Positions 55,101 to 64,000 of a stretch of 64,000 bases of DNA are shown in pieces (position 1 is the first letter of the stretch; every line of letters starts with the position of its first letter). A model generated the notes under the pieces. That model ran no database searches. It saw nothing but the letters and a program-made list of their open reading frames with translations, and was not told the DNA's origin. The DNA comes from Kibdelosporangium aridum (lineage in GTDB: Bacteria; Actinomycetota; Actinomycetes; Mycobacteriales; Pseudonocardiaceae), in assembly GCF_900176515.1 (NCBI RefSeq), contig NZ_FWXV01000002.1, positions 1,612,001-1,676,000 on the forward strand, given 5' to 3'. The position numbers were made by a program, and so were the translations under genes.

Positions 55101-56422
55101 TACCTTCCGGCCACGTAGATGTCGCCGTCGGCGATGGCTACGTCGCGGGCGCTCGATGCGCCGCTGGCCAGGATTCGTGCTGGGTCACGGAAGTTGCCGA
55201 TCACTTCGACGCGCTGAACTGGCTTGCGGGTGGGGATCACGGTTTCCGTGCGCCAGTTCTTTCCGAAGGTCAGCAGGTATGTCTCGATGTTCGGTTGACC
55301 GTCCCTGGTCGCGTACACCCGCCAAGTGGCCAGGTTGACCCGTTCGACCTCGCGTGTCCGCAGGCCCGAGGCGACCTGCTGGGTTTCCCAGGTCCGGCCG
55401 TTCCACACGCTTGCGTGGTTCAGTTGCGTGCCCGTTGTGTTGTCGAACGTGAACCACAACAGGAACGGCCTGCCGATGTTGCCGCCGACCTGCTGGATGT
55501 AGTCCGGGGATTTCAGGGTGCCGGTTGGTCGCTCCAGTGGCGTTTCGGCGACTTTCAGGTGCGTTTCCTGGTCGGCGTCGTCGATGTCGTAGCCGAGGTC
55601 ACGCCAGCTCGCCGAGTAGAAGTGCAGGTTGTACGGGTTGAACACCGCGTAGTAGATATTGCGGTGGTAGTAGTCGTGCACGTGCTGCGTGGGTCCGCCG
55701 CCTGCGAGGGTGTAGACGATGTGCACCAGACCGGTCAGTGGGTCTTGCCGCAACTGTCCGATGTAGATCTCGTTCATGTTGTCCGGTCGCGAGGTTGAGC
55801 CGATCGCGAACGGCTTTCCGGTCAATTCCACCGAGTTCTTCCACGTCAGGCCGTTGTCCTTGGACACGAGGTACTTCATCGGCCTGGTGTCGGTCGGGGT
55901 GACCTTGTCGATGTCACGCGTGGTCTCGCGGTAGAACACGAAGAGTGTTCCATCGACCGTCTTGAAGGGCATCGGGTAGCTGGCGGCCTTACCCGCAGGT
56001 GCCTCGTAGGTCGTCCAGTCGCCGTCGAGCGAATGCGGCTGCGGTGCGCGGCTGATCACCGTCGCGGTGTTGTGCATGCCGCGGACCAGCAGGATGTGCC
56101 CGTCGTTGGCCTGGATCATGGTCGGGTAGTTGTGCGGGTCGGATTGCCCTGCGGCGATGAACTTGGGCGCCGACCAGGTCTTGCTGCGGTGGTCGTACGC
56201 CTGCACGTAGGTGTCCGCCGCCTTGCCCGACCACGAGATGAACGTCTTGTTCACCTTCGCGTCGTACAGACCGCCTGCGACCGGTCTGCGGTCGGTCCGG
56301 GACGCGACCTCGGTGGCCGGCGTCATGACTGTGAACGACTGAGCCGCCTGGACGGCAGGGGCAAGTGCCACCGCCGTCGCCAGGACCGTCAGAGTCGTCA
56401 GAATGCGCTGCGTTGGGCGCAT
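55100..56422 (-). CDS. Secreted BNR-repeat (sialidase-like fold) protein
   Basis: A 440-residue exported protein. Signal peptide (ILTTLTVLATAVALAPAVQA), then a six-bladed BNR_4-type propeller: GGLYDAKVNKTFISWSG, DPHNYPTMIQANDGHILLVRG, MKYLVSKDNGLTWKNS, EIYIGQLRQDPLTGLVHIVY and HYYHRNIYYAVFNP-like segments. Such proteins bind or cleave polysaccharides; some relatives are lyases. GGAGG precedes the ATG. Confidence 0.8.
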   Translation of the reverse strand: MRPTQRILTTLTVLATAVALAPAVQAAQSFTVMTPATEVASRTDRRPVAGGLYDAKVNKTFISWSGKAADTYVQAYDHRSKTWSAPKFIAAGQSDPHNYPTMIQANDGHILLVRGMHNTATVISRAPQPHSLDGDWTTYEAPAGKAASYPMPFKTVDGTLFVFYRETTRDIDKVTPTDTRPMKYLVSKDNGLTWKNSVELTGKPFAIGSTSRPDNMNEIYIGQLRQDPLTGLVHIVYTLAGGGPTQHVHDYYHRNIYYAVFNPYNLHFYSASWRDLGYDIDDADQETHLKVAETPLERPTGTLKSPDYIQQVGGNIGRPFLLWFTFDNTTGTQLNHASVWNGRTWETQQVASGLRTREVERVNLATWRVYATRDGQPNIETYLLTFGKNWRTETVIPTRKPVQRVEVIGNFRDPARILASGASSARDVAIADGDIYVAGR

Positions 56423-56583
56423 ATAGATGCCTCCTGGTCAATCTACCCAGGCGGCGGGAGCGACCACATGTTTTCACATCGGCTGCCGTGAGTGAAGAGG
56501 CCGAACAGTTGCCTCCGCGTACTTCCTTCGTTCACTCGGCCGGGGGACGATGCCACGGTTGATTTCATGAGGAGGGACAGAGC

Positions 56584-59025
56584 GTGACCTCATCCTTACG
56601 CGGGCTCGCCGTGGCGGCGTCCGTCGGGCTTGGCATGGTGCTGGTGGTTCCGGCCGCGAGCGCCGCACCGAGCGCGGACATCCTGATCGGCGAGGTCTAC
56701 GGGGGCGGCGGCAACTCCGGCGCCACGTTGACACAGGACTTCATCGAGTTGACCAACGTCGGGACGGCACCCGTCTCGGTGGCCGGGTGGAGCGTGCAGT
56801 ACCTGCCTGCCGCACCGAGCTCGAGCAGCCGCTGGCAGGCGACACCCCTCACCGGATCGGTGCAGCCGGGCAAGACCTACCTGGTCAGCGAGGCGAAGGG
56901 CACAGGCGGATCCGTCGAGCTGCCTGCGTCGGATGCGGTGGGCACCATCCCGATGGCCGCGAGTGCGGGCACGGTCGCGCTGGTGAAGAGCACCGAGCTC
57001 CTGACGTGCCTGACCGCTGCGGATTGCGTCGCGGACACCCGAATTCACGACCTGATCGGTTACGGCAACGCTACGGTGCGTGAGACCGCTCCGGCGGCCG
57101 CGACCAGCAACACGACCTCGTCCGCCCGCGTCAACGCCACCGACACGGACAACAACTCGGTCGACTTCGCGTCCGGCGAGCCGAGTCCGCGCAATGCCGC
57201 GGGTGAAGGCCCTGGCGGCGGTACGCCACCGGTTTCCGCGAAGATTCACGCCATCCAGGGCATTACGCGCGTTTCGCCCTTGGCGGGCAAGAAGGTCGCG
57301 GACGTGACCGGTGTGGTCACCGCGATCCGCGCGTTCGGTCAACAGCGTGGTTTCTGGTTCCAGGACACCGCTCCGGACGCCGACGTGCGCACCAGCGAAG
57401 GTCTTTTCGTGCTGACCGGTTCGGCGACCCCGAACGTCAAGGTCGGCGACGCGGTCGTGGTGGCGGGAACCGTGAAGGAAGCGCTGCCCAACGACGACGC
57501 GAACTCGACGTTCCAGTCGCTGACCGAACTGATCGGCGCGACGTGGACCGTGTCGTCGGCGGGGAACCCCTTGCCACAAGCGGAAAGTATCGGTGCGCTG
57601 CCGGCGGGCTACGTGCCGACCGGTGGAAACATCGACTCGCTCGAGCTGAAGCCGGCCGAGTACACATTGGACTACTTCGAGTCCAGGGAAAGCATGCGGG
57701 TCGCGGTCGCTGACGTTCGCGTTGTCGGCCCGACCACGGAGTTCAACGAGTTCTACGTGACCGTGCGGCCGGACGAGAACCCGACTGCGCGCGGCGGCAC
57801 CCTGTACGGCGGTTACGACCAGCCGAACCCCGGCCGGTTGAAGGTCATGTCGCTGATCCCGTTCTCGCAGCGGCCTTTCCCGCAGGTCAACGTGAACGAC
57901 AAGCTCACCGGCCGGACCGAGGGCCCGTTGGACTACTCCAACTTCGGCGGGTACACGCTGCAGGCCACCACTCTCGGTGAGATCGCCAGTGGCGGACTGA
58001 AGCCGGAGAAGACCCGCAAGCAGCGCACGGGTGAGCTCGCGATCGGTACGTACAACGTCGAAAACCTCGACCCAGGCGACGAGCAGACCAAGTTCGACCG
58101 GCTGGCCGCGGGCATAGTGGAGAACCTGGCCACCCCGGACATCGTTGCGCTGGAGGAGATCCAGGACGACAACGGCGTCACGAACGACGGAACGGTGTCG
58201 GCCGATCAGACCTTGCGGAAGTTCACCGACGCGATCGTCGCCAAGGGCGGCCCGCGCTACGAATGGCGGCAGATCAACCCGGCGAACAACGCCGACGGCG
58301 GTGAACCGGGCGGGAACATCCGGGTCGCGTTCATCTTCAACCCAGCCCGTGTGTCCTTTGTGGATCGGCCGGGTGGTGACGCCGCGACGCCGGTACAGGT
58401 CGTCAAGCAGCATGGCCGGGCCGCGCTTTCGGTGTCACCGGGCCGGATCGACCCGGGCAACGCGGCGTGGGAACGGTCGCGCAAGCCGTTGGCCGGTGAG
58501 TTCGTGTTCAAGGGCCGCAAGGTGTTCGTAGTCGCGAACCACTTCAACTCCAAGGGCGGCGACCAGTCCGTGCACGGCCGGTTCCAGCCGCCGAACCGGG
58601 TGACCGAAGACCAGCGGATCAAGCAGGCGATCACGTTGCGCGCGTTCGTGGACAGCGTGCTCGCGGTGGACCGCAAGGCGAACATCGTGCTCGCCGGTGA
58701 CCTGAACGACTTCCAGTTCTCGCCGGCGTTGGCCGAACTGACCAGGGGCGGCGCTGTCCGTGCCCTGATCGACACATTGCCGGTGAACGAGCGCTACACC
58801 TATGTGTTCGAAGGCAATTCGCAAGTGCTCGATCACACACTGATGAGCAGAGCTCCGCGCGGTGTGGACTATGACGTCGTTCACATCAACGCGGAATTCG
58901 CCGGTCAGGCCAGTGACCACGACCCGCAGGTGGTCCGGTTCCGGCCGAGTACCGGCGATGAGTGGCTGGATCTGCTGTTCGATCTGTTCGACCTCATCGA
59001 GCAGGCACACGCCTCCCATAGGTAG
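56584..59025 (+). CDS. ExeM/NucH-like secreted endonuclease
   Basis: An 813-residue exported nuclease. Signal peptide (about 1-28), lamin-tail domain (ILIGEVYGGGGNSGATLTQDFIELTN), an OB-like region (VADVTGVVTAIRAFGQQRGFWFQD) and a C-terminal endonuclease/exonuclease/phosphatase domain (TYNVENLDPGDEQTKF, VALEEIQDDNG, ANHFNSKGGD, LAGDLNDFQF, SDHDPQVV). It degrades extracellular DNA or RNA. GTG start with GAGGAGGG upstream. Confidence 0.93.
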   Translation: MTSSLRGLAVAASVGLGMVLVVPAASAAPSADILIGEVYGGGGNSGATLTQDFIELTNVGTAPVSVAGWSVQYLPAAPSSSSRWQATPLTGSVQPGKTYLVSEAKGTGGSVELPASDAVGTIPMAASAGTVALVKSTELLTCLTAADCVADTRIHDLIGYGNATVRETAPAAATSNTTSSARVNATDTDNNSVDFASGEPSPRNAAGEGPGGGTPPVSAKIHAIQGITRVSPLAGKKVADVTGVVTAIRAFGQQRGFWFQDTAPDADVRTSEGLFVLTGSATPNVKVGDAVVVAGTVKEALPNDDANSTFQSLTELIGATWTVSSAGNPLPQAESIGALPAGYVPTGGNIDSLELKPAEYTLDYFESRESMRVAVADVRVVGPTTEFNEFYVTVRPDENPTARGGTLYGGYDQPNPGRLKVMSLIPFSQRPFPQVNVNDKLTGRTEGPLDYSNFGGYTLQATTLGEIASGGLKPEKTRKQRTGELAIGTYNVENLDPGDEQTKFDRLAAGIVENLATPDIVALEEIQDDNGVTNDGTVSADQTLRKFTDAIVAKGGPRYEWRQINPANNADGGEPGGNIRVAFIFNPARVSFVDRPGGDAATPVQVVKQHGRAALSVSPGRIDPGNAAWERSRKPLAGEFVFKGRKVFVVANHFNSKGGDQSVHGRFQPPNRVTEDQRIKQAITLRAFVDSVLAVDRKANIVLAGDLNDFQFSPALAELTRGGAVRALIDTLPVNERYTYVFEGNSQVLDHTLMSRAPRGVDYDVVHINAEFAGQASDHDPQVVRFRPSTGDEWLDLLFDLFDLIEQAHASHR

Positions 59026-59056
59026 TGTCCACTTTGACACGAAGAGGAGGGCGTGG

Positions 59057-59206
59057 ATGAGTTCGGACAATCAGGAACAGGTGGTAACCCGGCGGCCAAG
59101 CCACGCGTTGCCGGACGACGCCGAGGGGCCGCACCCCCTGGTGGACCTGTCACGTGACCCGCACCCGGGTATCGCGGATCACGCCAAACCGGACGAAGAG
59201 GACTAA
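59057..59206 (+). CDS. 49-residue acidic protein
   Basis: A short gene with a strong ribosome site (GAGGAGGG). The product (SSDNQEQVVTRRPSHALPDD through HAKPDEED) is hydrophilic and acidic, rich in Asp, His and Pro. 31 bp after the nuclease gene. Function unknown. Confidence 0.6.
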   Translation: MSSDNQEQVVTRRPSHALPDDAEGPHPLVDLSRDPHPGIADHAKPDEED

Positions 59207-59212
59207 TTGGCG

Positions 59213-59254
59213 CGCCGGGGCTTGAGTCTGACGCCGACGACTCAAGCCCCGGCG
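59213..59254. terminator. Bidirectional hairpin terminator
   Basis: 15-bp perfect stem CGCCGGGGCTTGAGT with complement; its right arm overlaps the stop of the pentapeptide gene. Confidence 0.8.
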
Positions 59255-60561
59255 CCCGATGAGTGCGAAACCACCCGCGCCCAAGTACCTGGCCGGTCAG
59301 GGCGTTCCCCCGCACCGTCGCAGACGGTCCAGCCCGAGGGCAACGAGACCGAGACGTCCGCAACATCCGTGCGCGCCCAAGCAGACTCGAATGTGACGTT
59401 CGAGGCGAACCCGTCGTCGGTGAACTCGGCGTCTCCGGCGAACTCGGCTTCGCTGAAATCCGCGTCGCCTGCGAAGACGGTCTCGCGAAACCAGGCGTCC
59501 CCCTCGAACTTGGTAGCGGCGAAGAAGGCGCCCTCGGGGAACTTCACTTCGGCGAATGACGCCCCATCGGCGAACTTGGTGCCGCTGAACGCCGGCCGGT
59601 CGGCGAACTCGGCGTAGTTGAAGGTGGCCTCATTGGCGAACTCCGCGTCGGTGATCATGGTGTTCCCGCTGAACTTGGCTCCCATGAACAAGGCGCTGCC
59701 GGCGAACTTGGTCCCCATGAACCATGCTTCCCCAGCGAATGTGGCCGCCTGGAACGAGGTGTCCGCGGTGAACTCGGTGAGGTCGAACGTGGTGAACCCG
59801 GTGAACGACGCCTCGTCGAACCAGGCTCTGCCGACTCGGCCGTCGAGGAGGGTGAAGTCGATGAGCGTCGCGCCGGACAGATCGATATCGATGGCAGGCC
59901 AGAACGTGTCCGGCTGCGCCGGGCGCAGATGTGTGGTCAGGATGCGTTGCGCGGTCAGCCGAACCTCGCGTTCCTGCTGGGCCGCGTTCGCACTGTCGCG
60001 CACCGGCGCGGACACCGTCGGCCGATGCGCGGGCAGCGGGTGACCTGGCCGAATCGGCCGCCGATACCCCAAGCGCCGCGGGCCGGCCGGGTGAATGGTC
60101 GGCGCGGTGTAGGGCATTCGCAGGTAGGCGCAGATCACGTCCACAATGGTTTGGCGCTGGGCGGGATTGCTTTGTCCTACGCGCTCAAGGGCATGCAGTG
60201 CGGCCAGCCGCACAGGCGCCTTGTCGGACCCGAGTTGGTCGACGGCCTTCAGGTAGAGCTCAGTGATCCGCCGCTCAGCAGCGTCCTGCTCGGCATGCAG
60301 CTGGACCTGCTCCTTCTGCGCGAGATCCCGCTCGGCCGTCTGCTGCCGACGCGCGGCAAGCAGCAAGGCGATGGCACCACCAGCCCCCAGCACCAACGAC
60401 CCGACCGTCCGGATCGCGTCCAACCGTGCTCGGTCGGCCTCGCTACCACCACCGAAGTTGGCCAGCAGCAGCCACGCAGCCCCGGCTGCCAGCAGCACCA
60501 CCAGTGCCGCACTGATGACGATCGAGCGATTGGAAAGCACCCGGCCGGATTTCTTGCTCAC
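59242..60561 (-). CDS. Membrane-anchored pentapeptide-repeat protein
   Basis: A 439-residue protein with two N-terminal transmembrane helices (IVISAALVVLLAAGAAWLLL and VGSLVLGAGGAIALLLAA), a coiled region (QTAERDLAQKEQVQLHAEQD) and an armadillo-like helical stretch. The C-terminal half has pentapeptide repeats with a central Phe (DFTLL, ASFTG, TKFAG, AKFSG, AEFAN, TKFAD), forming a quadrilateral beta-helix. Role unknown. Confidence 0.9.
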   Translation of the reverse strand: MSKKSGRVLSNRSIVISAALVVLLAAGAAWLLLANFGGGSEADRARLDAIRTVGSLVLGAGGAIALLLAARRQQTAERDLAQKEQVQLHAEQDAAERRITELYLKAVDQLGSDKAPVRLAALHALERVGQSNPAQRQTIVDVICAYLRMPYTAPTIHPAGPRRLGYRRPIRPGHPLPAHRPTVSAPVRDSANAAQQEREVRLTAQRILTTHLRPAQPDTFWPAIDIDLSGATLIDFTLLDGRVGRAWFDEASFTGFTTFDLTEFTADTSFQAATFAGEAWFMGTKFAGSALFMGAKFSGNTMITDAEFANEATFNYAEFADRPAFSGTKFADGASFAEVKFPEGAFFAATKFEGDAWFRETVFAGDADFSEAEFAGDAEFTDDGFASNVTFESAWARTDVADVSVSLPSGWTVCDGAGERPDRPGTWARVVSHSSGAGA

Positions 60562-60593
60562 GGCCGGTCATCGTGCCGCACCCGGCACCACCA

Positions 60594-60627
60594 TGAAAAA
60601 CGCCGGTCACCTTGACGGCGACCGGCG
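60594..60627 (-). terminator. Intrinsic terminator of tRNA-Ser
   Basis: On the minus strand: CGCCGGTC/GACCGGCG stem followed by TTTTT. Confidence 0.85.
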
Positions 60628-60635
60628 ATCTGTGG

Positions 60636-60722
60636 CGGAGGATAGGGGATTTGAACCCCTGAGGGCTATCACACCCAACACGATTTCCAATCGTGCGCAC
60701 TAGGCCACTATGCGAATCCTCC
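60636..60722 (-). tRNA. tRNA-Ser(GGA)
   Basis: An 87-base tRNA with long variable arm. Acceptor GGAGGAT/ATCCTCC, discriminator G, anticodon loop TTGGAAA (GGA), T-arm AGGGG-TTCAAAT-CCCCT. Confidence 0.95.
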
Positions 60723-60824
60723 GCCGGAGAGGTTACCGGATGGGGTCTGGACCAGCCAAAACGGGTGGTCGCAAGCGCCTCGACGTGCGGTGATGGGCTC
60801 GCGACCCGGGGGTACGGTTGGGAC

Positions 60825-61229
60825 ATGCGAATCGCTTTCGCCGCAGACGACGAGAACGAGACCACGAAGGCTGTCCTGGACTACTTGGCGGCCGAGCACG
60901 AGGTGGTTCGCCCGGCACAGGGTGAGTCCTGGCCACAGCTTGGCGCGGCGGTGGGCCAAGCCGTGGTCGACGGGGACGCGGATTTCGGCATCGTGATGTG
61001 CTGGACCGGTACGGGCACCGCGATCGCGGCGAACAAGGTTCCCGGTGTGCGGGCGGCGCTGGCCTGGGAGGCGTGGATCGCCGAAGGCGCTCGCAAGTGG
61101 AATGACGCGAATGTCCTTGCGATGAGCCTGAAGCGGCTCGCGCCGGACGTGGCGGTCGAGGTGACGAAGGCGTTTCTTGGCGTCAGCGAACCGGATCCGG
61201 ACGAGGCCGCCAACATCGCGCAGCTCTAA
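60825..61229 (+). CDS. RpiB/LacAB-family sugar phosphate isomerase
   Basis: A 134-residue RpiB-like protein. MRIAFAADDENETTKAVLDYL holds the substrate Asp pair, Cys59 in GIVMCWTGTGTAIAANK is the usual catalytic cysteine, and VRAALAWEAWIAEGARKWNDANVLAMS follows the family pattern. Interconverts ribose 5-phosphate and ribulose 5-phosphate or acts on a related sugar phosphate. Overlaps the convergent reductase gene by 4 bp. Confidence 0.9.
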   Translation: MRIAFAADDENETTKAVLDYLAAEHEVVRPAQGESWPQLGAAVGQAVVDGDADFGIVMCWTGTGTAIAANKVPGVRAALAWEAWIAEGARKWNDANVLAMSLKRLAPDVAVEVTKAFLGVSEPDPDEAANIAQL

Positions 61230-61816
61230 ACGGCGTACGGCACAGCGGTTCGAGCGTCGCGCAGAGCGGTGCCCCACCACGTCAGTTGGTCGAGCATCAG
61301 CTTGGCGTTCTCGTTGTGCGTCTCGGCGTCGACCGGTTTGCCGTCGGCGTCGAATTCCATCCAGTAGCGGTGAAAGCTGACCTGGTCTCGGACGGTCGTG
61401 GCGTGCAGTTCGGCGAAGACTGACCTGAGCTGTTCGACCGCGCGCAGGCCGCCGCCGATCGATCCGTACGACACGAAGCCGATCGGCTTCGCGCGCCACT
61501 GGCTCCAGTGCCAGTCGACGAAAGCCTTGAGGGAAGCCGGAAAGCTGTGGTTGTACTCCGGCGTGACGATCACGAAGGCGTCCGCGTCCGCGAGAACCTC
61601 AGTGGCCGCGGCCAACGCCGACGGCCGTGCCGGTTCGGCCATGGCGGGTGGTTGCGGCGGCATCACCAGAGGCAGTTCGACCTCGGCGAGGTCGATCACG
61701 GAGATCTCGAACTGACCGTGCTGCCGGGCGTAGTCCACGAACCAGTCGGTGATCAGCGGGCCGCGGCGGCCTTCCCGCACGCTGCCCACGATCACGGCGA
61801 GTTTCATCTGAGCCAT
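61226..61816 (-). CDS. NADPH-dependent FMN reductase
   Basis: A 196-residue flavodoxin-like reductase. IVGSVREGRRGPLITDWF binds FMN phosphate; VTPEYNHSFPASLKAFVDW and FVSYGSIGGGLRAVEQLR complete the site. It resembles quinone/azo reductases. Divergent from a TetR regulator that likely controls it. The ATG at 61816 is preferred; 61807 possible. Confidence 0.92.
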   Translation of the reverse strand: MAQMKLAVIVGSVREGRRGPLITDWFVDYARQHGQFEISVIDLAEVELPLVMPPQPPAMAEPARPSALAAATEVLADADAFVIVTPEYNHSFPASLKAFVDWHWSQWRAKPIGFVSYGSIGGGLRAVEQLRSVFAELHATTVRDQVSFHRYWMEFDADGKPVDAETHNENAKLMLDQLTWWGTALRDARTAVPYAV

Positions 61817-61826
61817 GAAGGTAAAG

Positions 61827-61864
61827 TACAACGTGCATGGCAAATTTGTAAAACGGTCGTTGTA
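61827..61864. promoter_or_regulatory. Candidate TetR operator
   Basis: Inverted repeat TACAACG (61827-61833) and CGTTGTA (61858-61864) in the divergent promoter of the reductase and the TetR gene. Confidence 0.6.
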
Positions 61865-61879
61865 TCCATAGGAGGTCGA

Positions 61880-62452
61880 GTGGTCCGGGCGGACAAGCGG
61901 GAAGCGGTCATGCAGGCGGCGATGAAGGTGTTCGGCCAGGTCGGCTACCTGCTTGCGAGCATCGACGTGATCGCGGCCGAAGCGAATGTGTCGACCAGGA
62001 CCATCTACAACCACTTCGACAACAAGGAGAAGCTGTTCGCCGAGGTGCTGCTGACCAGTTCACGTCAGGTGGCCGAGGCGCACGAGGCACTCATCGACCG
62101 CAACCTCAACGACGCCACCGATCTGGAAACGGCGCTGGTGAACCTCGCGGAGGACTGGAACCGGCCGACCCCCCAACTCGCCGACCACTTCGCGCTGAGC
62201 AGCAGGATGGCCGCCGAGCGGGAGCACTTCCCCAAGGAGATCTACGAAGCCTGGCGGGAAACCGGGCCGTGGCGGGTGCAGCGCGCACTGGCGTCGAAGT
62301 TCGACGAACTACGTGACCAGGGCAAACTGGATATGCCCGACACCAGGTTCGCCGCCCATCTGCTGAGCGTGATGTTGACCGAGGGCAGGGACTACAAGCA
62401 AGTCGTGCACGCGTTCCTGTACGGCTACGTGCCTAGGCGAAGCGCCGGATGA
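61880..62452 (+). CDS. TetR-family transcriptional regulator
   Basis: A 190-residue TetR protein. The HTH reads SIDVIAAEANVSTRTIYNHFDNKEKLF. The GTG follows AGGAGG by four bases. Divergent from the FMN reductase, and likely represses it and itself. Its 3' end overlaps the convergent small membrane protein gene by 20 bp. Confidence 0.93.
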   Translation: MVRADKREAVMQAAMKVFGQVGYLLASIDVIAAEANVSTRTIYNHFDNKEKLFAEVLLTSSRQVAEAHEALIDRNLNDATDLETALVNLAEDWNRPTPQLADHFALSSRMAAEREHFPKEIYEAWRETGPWRVQRALASKFDELRDQGKLDMPDTRFAAHLLSVMLTEGRDYKQVVHAFLYGYVPRRSAG

Positions 62453-62768
62453 TCTTGGCCAGGACACTTGCGGCGATCAGCCAGAACAAGGCCGCGATGC
62501 CGTAGTTGACCAGCACGAACGCCTTCGGGTCGCTCGGCGTGAACAGATCACGGAACCCGAGGGCGAGCGGATCCGCCCAGGAGGCGAAGAAACTCGTGAT
62601 CCCGTTGTTCGGATTGGCGTTGCCGACGGTCAGCAGGATGTGAATGACCAGGATCAACGTGCACAGCAGGCCGACCCATCGGACCACACTGGCCACGATG
62701 CCAACGACCTGCGCACGAGTGACCCCCGCGCTCTCGGACGAGCGCCCTGATTCGGCGTGCTGGGCCAT
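62433..62768 (-). CDS. Small membrane protein (paralogue 1)
   Basis: A 111-residue protein with two transmembrane helices (WVGLLCTLILVIHILLTV, YGIAALFWLIAASVLAKII). NANPNNGITSFFASWADPLALGF between them matches the same region of the next protein. YggT-like topology. Unknown function. Confidence 0.8.
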   Translation of the reverse strand: MAQHAESGRSSESAGVTRAQVVGIVASVVRWVGLLCTLILVIHILLTVGNANPNNGITSFFASWADPLALGFRDLFTPSDPKAFVLVNYGIAALFWLIAASVLAKIIRRFA

Positions 62769-62821
62769 GTCAGGAGTCTGGCACGGCCCAGCAGCTTTGG
62801 CTACTTCCCAGTAACAAACCG

Positions 62822-63121
62822 TTACCGGCCAATGATTCGCGCCAGGATCGACCCGATGACCAGCCAGAACACGCCTGCGAGGCCGTAGTTCAGTATCACG
62901 TCCAGGTTGTAGTTACCCGTCGCGAACAGGCCAGGGAAGAACAGCGCCAGCGGTTCGGCGAGCGACTGGATGAACGTGAAGAAGCCGTTCGTGGTGTTCG
63001 CATCCAGGACGATCAGCAGGATGTACACGGCTTCGATCAGTGCGAAGATCGCCGTGACCCCGAACACAACCCGAGCCGCCGTTCCCCGCCCGCTCGTGAC
63101 ATGCCATCTGCGAGTAGTCAT
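62822..63121 (-). CDS. Small membrane protein (paralogue 2)
   Basis: A 99-residue paralogue of its neighbour. Helices VVFGVTAIFALIEAVYILLIV and YGLAGVFWLVIGSILARII flank DANTTNGFFTFIQSLAEPLAL. Tandem duplication; probably acts as a hetero-oligomer with paralogue 1. The two are one transcript. Confidence 0.8.
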   Translation of the reverse strand: MTTRRWHVTSGRGTAARVVFGVTAIFALIEAVYILLIVLDANTTNGFFTFIQSLAEPLALFFPGLFATGNYNLDVILNYGLAGVFWLVIGSILARIIGR

Positions 63122-63239
63122 ATCTTGGGGTTCACCTCGGCGGGCACCCGGAAACCCCGCTGAACGGAGTAACCCGCTCCGCCCAGCATGTGGGACGCCT
63201 GGTTTACGGATCAGGGGGTCGGCTCGCTACTGTGGTGCC

Positions 63240-63281
63240 GTGGCTCGATCCCTCCTGCTTCGCTGCCGCGACGGGGCCTGA
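63240..63281 (+). CDS. leuA leader peptide
   Basis: A 13-codon frame MARSLLLRCRDGA with three consecutive Leu codons (CTC CTG CTT). A TACTGT -10 element ends seven bases before the GTG, so the mRNA is probably leaderless. Such Leu-rich leaders control actinobacterial leuA by attenuation. Confidence 0.8.
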   Translation: MARSLLLRCRDGA

Positions 63282-63286
63282 CGAAA

Positions 63287-63326
63287 GACCGGCTCCCCGC
63301 CGCGGAGCTCAGCGTTGCCGCCGGTC
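63287..63326 (+). promoter_or_regulatory. Candidate leuA attenuator hairpin
   Basis: GACCGGC (63287-63293) pairs GCCGGTC (63320-63326) between leader peptide and leuA; other pairings may compete. Confidence 0.5.
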
Positions 63327-63338
63327 GTCCGCTGATGA

Positions 63339-64000
<662 letters not shown>

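Overview
This is a GC-rich actinobacterial chromosome segment, most likely from the Pseudonocardiales. Three things point there: a GlfT2-type galactofuranosyltransferase (arabinogalactan cell wall), a complete conservon (kinase, roadblock, DUF742, GTPase and two P450s), and a WXG/EspC/YbaB-type secretion cassette. Genes are dense, often overlap by ATGA or GTGA, and use many GTG and TTG starts. I see no prophage, insertion sequence or CRISPR array.

Region by region. 1-4113 (minus) is the conservon, cut by the left edge inside its second P450. 4501-6993 (minus) is a type VII secretion effector cassette: YbaB-like, EspC-like, WXG-like carrier, a nuclease-like toxin and a DUF6086-like putative immunity protein. 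7077-13531 holds a membrane protein, an APH-like kinase, a small secreted protein, a NodB-GT2 fusion with a 59-residue membrane partner, and an LCP protein. 13568-20060 (minus) is envelope-related: a Ser/Thr kinase, GlfT2, a large membrane glycosyltransferase-like protein and a TylF-like methyltransferase. 20230-20777 is unusual: four DnaA boxes, a mini-ORF with terminator, tandem tRNA-like repeats leading into tRNA-Asn, and a tRNA-Met-like gene. 20867-27151 carries an M28 peptidase, a SRPBCC protein, a GNAT and a four-gene ABC importer with a remnant TOBE mini-ORF.

27330-35020 has a second mini-ORF/terminator/tRNA unit, a HEAT-repeat putative immunity gene beside a 1349-residue ALF/coiled-coil/Hint/nuclease polymorphic toxin, and a secreted pseudo-protease fused to a lectin-like propeller. 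35071-43202 holds an ABC-2 exporter with a divergent GbsR/MarR regulator, a DUF885 hydrolase, a thioester surface adhesin and a FUSC protein. 43234-50401 is mostly housekeeping (tyrA, M20 peptidase, tadA with partner, CsbD, ECF sigma factor, tRNA-Ser).

50589-54602 is a DUF5937/ArsR-like regulator facing three tandem paralogous five-bladed propeller proteins that share a promoter-region palindrome. A hairpin element occurs twice (44042-44209 and 54817-54933), each time between convergent genes; the second copy sits inside a 21-23 bp direct-repeat array. The right end carries a BNR-type secreted protein, an ExeM/NucH nuclease, a pentapeptide-repeat protein, tRNA-Ser, an RpiB-like isomerase, an FMN reductase/TetR pair, two paralogous small membrane proteins, and leuA behind a Leu-codon leader peptide.

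The strongest candidates for undescribed biology are the hairpin element with compensatory base changes inside a helically spaced array, the propeller-paralogue regulon, the tRNA-like tandem repeats beside a DnaA-box cluster, and the split type VII effector.
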